From SIG636 sp045537905 (GTDB lineage: Bacteria; Bacillota; Clostridia; Oscillospirales; CAG-382): DNA of 14,355 nucleotides. A model generated the notes under the pieces. The model saw only the letters and a program-made list of their open reading frames with translations. It was not told the DNA's origin and made no database searches. This document shows, in pieces, positions 6,633 to 11,240 of the stretch. Each line of letters begins with the position of its first letter. The first letter of the stretch is position 1. Made by a program: the position numbers and the translations under genes. Location: assembly GCA_045537905.1 (NCBI GenBank), contig JAZSQJ010000035.1:1-14355 (forward strand). The letters run 5' to 3'.

Positions 6633-7646
6633 ATGAACCCTTTGTTGGATTGTCCCCTTAATCTGCCCACAAAAAAGGCAGTAAAGCTGATGAGCGTGTG
6701 TGATCTGCCTGCTTTTGTTGTAAACAGCAAGGGAGTGGTGTTGGCAACAAGCAATATAGATGAAGCAGTCCTTGCCCCTAAAACAAGGATAAGCTCCTTG
6801 TTGCTACGCCCCTTTTCCGCCCTTGGTTCCCTTGAAGCAGGGCAGATGCTTGATATAAAAATAAAGCTGGGCGAGGAGCAGACTGCACTGGTGGCAAGGT
6901 TTACCTTCTTTTATTTGTTTGTGCTGTCAATGGATACGGCTAGGGCAACAAAAAGCATTATGGAGGAGTCGGTGGTAAAAAATGGCACTGCCGTTCCTAT
7001 GCCTGTAAGCGACAGTCTCTCTATGCCCTCCTTACCTGCAGGCGGCAGGCGTGAGCAAAAGGTTAAAAGAAAGGCTAAGCCAAGCAATAAATACCCTATG
7101 CATAAAGCACCCCTTAGTGAAACTTTGGAAAAATCAGACAGTCGTGACGAAAACGCTTTATTTGACCCTGCAAAGGCCTTAGAGGCAGTATGTGTAATAG
7201 CTAAAGACGAGTTTGCAAAATGGGGCATTAAGCTTAAGACCAATATTGCCCCCGCCCATTATTTTAGCAATGTAAATGAGCTGGATTATTTTTCCGCTTT
7301 GGCCGATCTTTTAATGGTAGGGGCAGACACGATTAAGGGTACGAAGCTTGTTGTTGAGGGTACCCTGCAAGTGGACAGATACGTGGCCTCCGTTGTATTA
7401 AAGGGGTGGACACCCACTGCCAACTGGGAGGAGATTTTGAGTAACTATGCCGTTGACTTAAAGGAGCAAGCTAAAAAGCAGCAATGGAGCCTTAGTATGG
7501 CAGAGCGTGCCGACGGAGCCAACTGTCTGTCACTGGCGATAAGGCTAACGCAAAAACGCTCTTTTTCCTTCCTGCGTTACGGAGATAAGGACCCTGTCTT
7601 GCATACAGCCTTTAAGCAGCTATCGGACTATAAGGGCAAAAACTGA
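6633..7646 (+). CDS. Degenerate sensor-histidine-kinase-like protein (PAS-like N terminus)
   Basis: A 337-aa cytoplasmic protein of unknown function. Residues about 20-110 resemble a PAS-type sensory fold (LPAFVVNSKGVVLATSN). A low-complexity basic linker follows (about 115-160, with PAGGRREQKVKRKAKP). Residues about 175-310 have the order of a kinase ATPase domain: a helix pair, a degenerate N-box region (YFSALADLLMVGADTI), paired strands, and a terminal QQWSLSMAERADGANCLSLAIRL resembling the last strands of HATPase_c. No phosphoacceptor H-box, DxGxG or G2 lid is visible, so kinase activity is unlikely. It has a consensus promoter but only a weak ribosome site (AGG about 10 nt before ATG). 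It precedes the pseudouridine synthase by 20 nt. The fold assignment is an inference by eye. Confidence 0.6.
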   Translation: MNPLLDCPLNLPTKKAVKLMSVCDLPAFVVNSKGVVLATSNIDEAVLAPKTRISSLLLRPFSALGSLEAGQMLDIKIKLGEEQTALVARFTFFYLFVLSMDTARATKSIMEESVVKNGTAVPMPVSDSLSMPSLPAGGRREQKVKRKAKPSNKYPMHKAPLSETLEKSDSRDENALFDPAKALEAVCVIAKDEFAKWGIKLKTNIAPAHYFSNVNELDYFSALADLLMVGADTIKGTKLVVEGTLQVDRYVASVVLKGWTPTANWEEILSNYAVDLKEQAKKQQWSLSMAERADGANCLSLAIRLTQKRSFSFLRYGDKDPVLHTAFKQLSDYKGKN

Positions 7647-7666
7647 TAAAACCGTTGGTGACAGTT

Positions 7667-8311
7667 ATGGTAGAAATATTATACGAGGATAAAGATCTAC
7701 TGCTTTGCATCAAGCCTGCGGGACTTCTTTCCGAGGCAGGAGAGGGCAGTGTGGTGGAGCTGTTGGAAAATCAGACGGGCTCTTCTGTTTTTGCGGTACA
7801 CAGGCTGGACAGAGGGGTAGGCGGTCTTATGGTCTACGCAAAAAGCTCAAAGGCGGCGGCGAGGCTTTCCGAGCAAATGCAGAACGGTACTTTTGTTAAA
7901 GAATACCTTGCGGTAATAAAGGGCGAGCTTGAGGATAAGGAAGGCTCTCTCAGCGACTTTCTGTATCACGATAAGCGTGCCAACAAAAGCTACGTGGTTA
8001 CAAAGCCCCGTGCAGGCGTAAAAAAGGCTTTGCTGGACTACAGGGAGCAGGGCAGGGCAGATACCGAAAAAGGCGTCCTTTCCCTGGTACATATAAGACT
8101 GCACACAGGGCGTACCCATCAGATAAGGGTGCAGTTTTCCTCAAGAAAGCACCCTCTCTACGGCGACGGCAAATACGGCGGCAGAACGGAAAAAGAGGGT
8201 ATAGCACTGTGGTCTTACCGCATAAGTCTAAACCATCCCTTTACGGCTAAGCCTCTTACCGTATCGGCGCCCCTGCCGGACAAAGTGCCTTGGAGCGTTT
8301 TTGATATTTAG
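7667..8311 (+). CDS. RluA-family pseudouridine synthase
   Basis: A 214-aa enzyme converting uridine to pseudouridine in rRNA or tRNA. It carries the RluA catalytic motif HRLDRGVGGLMVYAK with the nucleophile D48, and the C-terminal RNA-binding motif GRTHQIRVQF. There is no N-terminal S4 domain, so it is a short RluA type; the target site cannot be told from sequence. An upstream in-frame TTG at 7655 has no ribosome site. The ATG at 7667, with GGTG 6 nt upstream, gives the usual N terminus (MVEILYEDKDLLLCIKPAGL) and is preferred. Initiation still looks weak and may depend on translation of the gene ending 20 nt earlier. The catalytic motif has GVGG where ETSG is common. Confidence 0.9.
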   Translation: MVEILYEDKDLLLCIKPAGLLSEAGEGSVVELLENQTGSSVFAVHRLDRGVGGLMVYAKSSKAAARLSEQMQNGTFVKEYLAVIKGELEDKEGSLSDFLYHDKRANKSYVVTKPRAGVKKALLDYREQGRADTEKGVLSLVHIRLHTGRTHQIRVQFSSRKHPLYGDGKYGGRTEKEGIALWSYRISLNHPFTAKPLTVSAPLPDKVPWSVFDI

Positions 8312-8323
8312 TAAAAATTACAA

Positions 8324-8352
8324 GTGACAAACTCTTTAATATATGGTATAAT
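8324..8352 (+). promoter_or_regulatory. Sigma-A promoter of the small dockerin gene
   Basis: The -35 box GTGACA (8324-8329), a 17-bp spacer and a perfect -10 TATAAT (8347-8352), followed by an AAGGAG ribosome site (8368-8373) 8 nt before the ATG. No terminator separates it from rluA, so read-through from upstream is also possible. Confidence 0.75.
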
Positions 8353-8381
8353 CAAGGTAACAAAACAAAGGAGATATACTT

Positions 8382-8972
8382 ATGAAAAAGTTTTTTAATC
8401 CTAAAGCTGTAGCATTGCTTCTGGCGGTGCTTATGATAAGCCTTTTACCTATGCAAACCTTTGCCGTTTCTATCTGTACGCCTAAAAGCATGGGCGCATA
8501 TTATGATGCCGAGACGGGCACGCTGGGTATAAGAGGGCTGTACAAGGGCGTAATTCAGCCAAACCGTATGTATATGCTTATACTTTCGGACGCCAAGGGC
8601 TTGATGATAAGCACTAAAAACCCCCTTGGCTCTGCGCTTGATATAGGTAACGGCGTTTTTGAGTACAGCTTTCAGCTGGATGCGGACTCTATAACGAAGA
8701 ACACTATGCCTATGAGTGTTACCCTCCAGTGCACCAGCGCAGGGGTTATCGAGCCTATAACTGCCACCGTTGGCAGTCTGTTAAAGGGCGATGTCAGCCT
8801 TGACGGTAAGGTAAACAACCTGGACGCTACCGTGATACTTCAGTATGATGCAGGAATTATAGAGCTTGGCGTTACCAAGGCGGCAGGGAACGTAAACGGC
8901 GACGGTAGCCTCAATAACCTTGATGCTACCGAGATTCTCAAATACGACGCCGGAATTATAGATTCTTTGTAA
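8382..8972 (+). CDS. Secreted small protein with C-terminal type I dockerin
   Basis: A 196-aa exported protein. Residues 1-28 form a classic signal peptide (KK, a hydrophobic core, then a TFA cleavage site). Residues about 30-132 look like a small beta-rich module not recognised as an enzyme or known binding domain. Residues 136-160 and 169-193 are two nearly identical dockerin repeats, GDVSLDGKVNNLDATVILQY and GNVNGDGSLNNLDATEILKY, each ending DAGII, with Asp/Asn at the calcium-loop positions. Such a dockerin would bind a cohesin on a scaffold or surface protein; no cohesin is in this window. The high similarity of the two halves, conserved beyond the metal loop, suggests a recent internal duplication. 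The 3' flank shares a 22-bp motif with the other dockerin gene. Confidence 0.85.
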   Translation: MKKFFNPKAVALLLAVLMISLLPMQTFAVSICTPKSMGAYYDAETGTLGIRGLYKGVIQPNRMYMLILSDAKGLMISTKNPLGSALDIGNGVFEYSFQLDADSITKNTMPMSVTLQCTSAGVIEPITATVGSLLKGDVSLDGKVNNLDATVILQYDAGIIELGVTKAAGNVNGDGSLNNLDATEILKYDAGIIDSL

Positions 8973-8984
8973 TTGGGGATGTAA

Positions 8985-9006
8985 AAAAAGGCTGGACCGC
9001 AAAAAT
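8985..9006 (+). repeat. Shared 22-bp motif after dockerin genes, copy 1
   Basis: AAAAA followed by GGCTGGACCGCAAAAAT lies 12 nt after the small dockerin gene's stop. The same 22 bp, with a single C/T change, is 7 nt after the stop of the 959-aa dockerin protein (14128-14149). The flanking coding sequences differ, so the match is not simply homologous gene ends. Confidence 0.75.
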
Positions 9007-9029
9007 TGAATTTAATTAGTTAAGAAGTA

Positions 9030-9069
9030 GATTAGGGTAACACAGTAAAGTGTCACCCTAATCTTTTTT
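9030..9069 (+). terminator. Intrinsic terminator of the small dockerin gene
   Basis: A 14-position stem with one mismatch (9030-9043 with 9050-9063), a 6-nt loop AGTAAA, then TTTTTT. A clear rho-independent terminator on the plus strand. Confidence 0.85.
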
Positions 9070-9090
9070 GTATTATATAATTTTTGCTAT

Positions 9091-9143
9091 GAACGAACAG
9101 AACCGCTTGCAGTACTGAGTACAGCGTCGGGTTCTGTTCGCTC
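9091..9143. repeat. Palindromic intergenic element, copy 2 (variant arms)
   Basis: Perfect 11-bp arms CGAACAGAACC (9094-9104) and GGTTCTGTTCG (9130-9140), plus an inner palindrome GTACTGAGTAC (9112-9122). The centre and the following NGCG match the elements at 1-53 and 14272-14322, but the arm sequence differs while pairing is kept. It lies between the convergent dockerin and SPOCS genes and could assist termination of the minus-strand gene. Confidence 0.7.
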
Positions 9144-9173
9144 ATTCCAACCATTTTTTCCTATCCCTTTGCG

Positions 9174-9283
9174 TGGATGCTAATCGGCGGTGCGGTAAAG
9201 AGGTGTAATTATGATTGGGCGTAAGTGGTGGATGCTAATCGGCGGTGCGGTAAAGAGGTGTAATTATGATTGGGCGTAAGTGG
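9174..9283 (+). repeat. Perfect 2 x 55-bp tandem repeat with mini-ORFs
   Basis: Two adjacent identical 55-bp units (9174-9228, 9229-9283). Each contains AGAGGTG 5 nt before an ATG. The first such ATG (9211) opens a 22-codon ORF running through the junction to TAA at 9277-9279, beginning MIGRKWWMLIGGAVK. Each unit also has an internal ATG (9177, 9232) giving the same 15-residue peptide MLIGGAVKRCNYDWA. As 55 is not a multiple of 3, the duplication changes frame. No terminator or promoter is evident. It ends 11 bp before the SPOCS gene's stop. Confidence 0.9.
9211..9279 (+). CDS. Possible 22-aa micro-ORF across the tandem repeat
   Basis: ATG at 9211 with AGAGGTG 5 nt upstream encodes a 22-residue peptide beginning MIGRKWWMLIGGAVK and ending CNYDWA: a basic start, then a short hydrophobic stretch. 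It exists only because the 55-bp unit is duplicated. There is no visible promoter, and the stretch is so short that chance is a serious alternative. No known family is recognised. Confidence 0.2.
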   Translation: MIGRKWWMLIGGAVKRCNYDWA

Positions 9284-9294
9284 TAGAAGTAACT

Positions 9295-10815
9295 CTACAT
9301 AAAAATCACGGCGCCGCTTTCGCTTACCACTCCGTTTTTGTCAAACACGGCGCTGTTGTTTTCTCTCAAACCGGCAGGGTCAACGTAGTACCGCTTGGCA
9401 ATATCCCAGGCATCCTCACCCTTTTGCGGATAATAAATAATAAGGCATTTGTCATCCTCGGCGGTTCTTTTTTCAATCTCTGCCGAGGTAAGAAAACAAA
9501 GCTTTTCCTTATAAACCACGTCTACTCCGAGGTCGGCGTTTACCCGTATTGCCATTCTGCCCCCAACTATCTCAGCCGTTGGCATAACGCTTAGCACCTT
9601 GGCTTTAACGCTGTGCTCTCTGCCGTCAAATTTGAAGGGCAGGGTTTCGTTAAAGGCAAGCTTGAAATCCTGGCCACGGTATCCGTCACTGCTGCCCCCT
9701 AAAACGCTGACGTTAAAGCTTCCCTTTATGTTAATCCCGTCGTCAAGGGCAAGCACCTCGTCAATAAGGACGTCGCCGTTAAGGTCAAGAACGCTGTCAA
9801 GAAGCAGCTCGCCCTCCATAATCCTGTCAATACCAAGCCTGTGACGCAGTCTCTCGGCAGGTGCCTCCCAGGAGAGGGAAGCGGTCTTAGCTTCACAGCG
9901 GTACTCGGTAAAGAACATATCGGTGGGCACGGAAAGCTCCGCCTTGTTTATAAGGCTAAGGCATAGCCTTGCTCCGTAGCGCAGCTCTATAATGCGGTTT
10001 TCCCCGTAGGCATCAATGTCCTTTTCGGCGTTTACGCTTCTGGCGTACAGCTCGGCAAATACCTTGCCCTCATCCCTTATGCTCTCGTCATCCACGGTAA
10101 ACACTGCGCTGAAACGGCGGTTAACCAGCTGGGGCAAAGCGTTTTCGTCCTCGGGCTCGTAAAGGCACTTAAAGCAAGCCTCGCTTCTTACAAGGGCACT
10201 GCCCTCCGACTTGCTTATCTCGGGACAGCCAAACTCAAGGGAGGCGTAAATAATCTCCCCTATGGGCAGCATCGTTTCAAGGCTAAGGCTTTCCTCTCCG
10301 TTAAAGTCACGGATAATATCGGGGCAAAAAACAGCCTGCTCTTTTTGCCCGGTTTTGAAAAAGGCACCCTTGCAATCCTCTGCAGATACGGTCTGCACCC
10401 TTTGCATACACTTAAGCTCCAGCCTTACGTCGGCACGGCACCGCAGTATAAAACGGCGTGGATTAAGGGTTTTACAGCCCACGTAGCTGCATCTGGCATA
10501 GGCGTGGGGAATAATTTCACCCTCAGGCATATCCTTGAGGTCAAACCTTTGGGTAAAGTCCGTGGTAAAACGCTGGCAACGGAGCTTGTCGTTAAGGTCG
10601 GATTGATAAAGCAGGGTAAAAACAGCCTTACCCTTAAGCTCTGCCTTGCCTGCCGTTATCTGTACGTCCTCGCAAAGGGCGTCGGCATCAGCACGGACAA
10701 TGCGGTTAATGTTGGGCAGATAGTCTGCCAGCACTCCCTCAAGCTCTATATCCTTGTCAGCACTAAGCTCGGTGACGGTCACAGGTAGCATAATAGTGGT
10801 GGTTTCCGCTTTCAT
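9295..10815 (-). CDS. SPOCS (DUF3794) and LysM domain spore protein
   Basis: A 506-aa protein with no signal peptide. The N-terminal two-thirds has the beta-rich SPOCS pattern: an IELEGVLADYLPNINRIVRA-type segment near 25-45, then AELKGKAVFTLLYQSD, and again about 325-420 (GDVLIDEVLALDDGINIKG). Residues about 460-506 form a LysM-like peptidoglycan-binding module (YYPQKGEDAWDIAKRYYVDP). This architecture is known from endospore-forming Firmicutes, where such proteins act in spore coat or cortex assembly in the mother cell. GGAGAGG lies 7 nt before the ATG. It diverges from the SpoVM-like micro-gene pair, which supports a sporulation locus. A minus-strand CATATAAT box upstream could be a mother-cell sigma promoter. 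Confidence 0.9.
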   Translation of the reverse strand: MKAETTTIMLPVTVTELSADKDIELEGVLADYLPNINRIVRADADALCEDVQITAGKAELKGKAVFTLLYQSDLNDKLRCQRFTTDFTQRFDLKDMPEGEIIPHAYARCSYVGCKTLNPRRFILRCRADVRLELKCMQRVQTVSAEDCKGAFFKTGQKEQAVFCPDIIRDFNGEESLSLETMLPIGEIIYASLEFGCPEISKSEGSALVRSEACFKCLYEPEDENALPQLVNRRFSAVFTVDDESIRDEGKVFAELYARSVNAEKDIDAYGENRIIELRYGARLCLSLINKAELSVPTDMFFTEYRCEAKTASLSWEAPAERLRHRLGIDRIMEGELLLDSVLDLNGDVLIDEVLALDDGINIKGSFNVSVLGGSSDGYRGQDFKLAFNETLPFKFDGREHSVKAKVLSVMPTAEIVGGRMAIRVNADLGVDVVYKEKLCFLTSAEIEKRTAEDDKCLIIYYPQKGEDAWDIAKRYYVDPAGLRENNSAVFDKNGVVSESGAVIFM

Positions 10816-10846
10816 ACTGTTTCCTCTCCTTGTGTTTTTTTGTTAA

Positions 10847-10876
10847 ATTATATGCCCACCCTTTTTATAAAATACC
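10847..10876 (-). promoter_or_regulatory. Possible sporulation-sigma promoter of the SPOCS gene
   Basis: On the minus strand, GGTATTTT (10876-10869), a 14-bp spacer and CATATAAT (10854-10847). This resembles the mother-cell sigma-E pattern (an ATA-containing -35, CATACANT at -10). No good sigma-A -35 lies 17 bp upstream of the TATAAT within it. Tentative. Confidence 0.35.
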
Positions 10877-10883
10877 CCTTGTA

Positions 10884-10911
10884 ACAAAAATATCCCTGTC
10901 AGCGTATCCTA
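10884..10911 (+). promoter_or_regulatory. Possible sigma-K/E-type promoter of the micro-gene pair
   Basis: CGTATCCTA (10903-10911) matches the sigma-K -10 pattern CATAnnnTA at all but one fixed position, with AC at 10884-10885 after a 17-bp spacer. It would start transcription shortly before the GTG at 10931. Weak evidence on its own; it gains some weight from the sporulation context. Confidence 0.3.
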
Positions 10912-10930
10912 AAGCAGGGGGTGCATTTTC

Positions 10931-11080
10931 GTGTGCATAACTAAAAGCCTGGCTGGTGGCGTTACGCTGGCATTCGGAGCAGGGGTGCTGCTCAGCACCT
11001 TTTTGCCCTGCACGGCAATAGTCGTAGTACAGGCGGTGGCAATAGTTGGGGTAGGCGTTTTGTTTTTAGGGAGGTGGTAA
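10931..11080 (+). CDS. 49-aa helical-hairpin membrane micro-protein upstream of SpoVM-like gene
   Basis: A short gene starting at GTG with AGGGGG 9 nt upstream. The product is MCITKSLAGGVTLAFGAGVL and onward, with two hydrophobic stretches (about 7-25 and 28-47) joined by L-P-C27-T, suggesting a membrane hairpin; it ends GRW. The RBS of the next gene (AGGGAGGTGG) lies within its last codons, so the two are probably translationally coupled. From memory, Clostridia often carry a small glycine/leucine-rich hydrophobic protein directly before a SpoVM-like gene. A role in sporulation membranes is inferred from position only. Short length makes the call moderate, but the RBS, start, coupling and composition are mutually consistent. 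Confidence 0.65.
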   Translation: MCITKSLAGGVTLAFGAGVLLSTFLPCTAIVVVQAVAIVGVGVLFLGRW

Positions 11081-11085
11081 AGCTT

Positions 11086-11169
11086 ATGAAGGTGTACATA
11101 TTCAAGTCCCCGGCAATACTAAAACCAATGCTTAGGAAAATATTTGGCATAAAAAAGACTAAAAAATAA
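11086..11169 (+). CDS. spoVM: SpoVM-like amphipathic sporulation micro-protein
   Basis: A 27-aa peptide starting MKVYIFKSPAIL and ending with a Lys-rich tail. It aligns in layout with Bacillus SpoVM (MKFYTIKLPKFL then a helix with R and G): a lysine after M, an aromatic at 4, K7, P9, a conserved basic amphipathic helix and a terminal basic tail. SpoVM in Bacillus sits on the curved outer forespore membrane and anchors SpoIVA to start coat assembly. AGGGAGGTGG gives a strong ribosome site about 9 nt upstream, overlapping the preceding gene's end. The stop codon lies inside the stem of its own terminator. The neighbour across the divergent region encodes a SPOCS-LysM spore protein, which fits. 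Not provable by eye given the length. Confidence 0.65.
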   Translation: MKVYIFKSPAILKPMLRKIFGIKKTKK

Positions 11170-11200
11170 CAAAAACGCCTTGAAAAAGGCGTTTTTGTTA
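11167..11200 (+). terminator. Terminator overlapping the micro-gene stop codon
   Basis: A perfect 15-bp stem (TAACAAAAACGCCTT 11167-11181 with AAGGCGTTTTTGTTA 11186-11200) and a GAAA tetraloop. The stem starts with the TAA stop of the SpoVM-like gene. The right arm itself contains the T-run. The same bases also carry the next gene's -35 box. Confidence 0.75.
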
Positions 11201-11209
11201 TGGTATACT
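11180..11209 (+). promoter_or_regulatory. Sigma-A-type promoter of the NAGPA/dockerin gene, inside the terminator
   Basis: The -35 box TTGAAA (11180-11185) sits at the apex and loop of the terminator hairpin, followed by an 18-bp spacer and -10 TATACT (11204-11209). An AAGGGGA ribosome site lies about 8 nt before the ATG at 11241. Confidence 0.6.
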
Positions 11210-11240
11210 ATAGGTAATAAATTAAAAGGGGATATTGTTT

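Noticed and set aside
7655..7666. TTG at 7655 as the rluA-type start
   Set aside because: It has no ribosome site, and the ATG at 7667 gives the standard family N terminus.
9174..9283. CRISPR array
   Set aside because: Only two directly adjacent 55-bp copies are present, with no spacers between them and no cas gene.
10345..10788. Plus-strand open frame over the SPOCS gene
   Set aside because: Antisense to a recognised sporulation gene and without any known signature.
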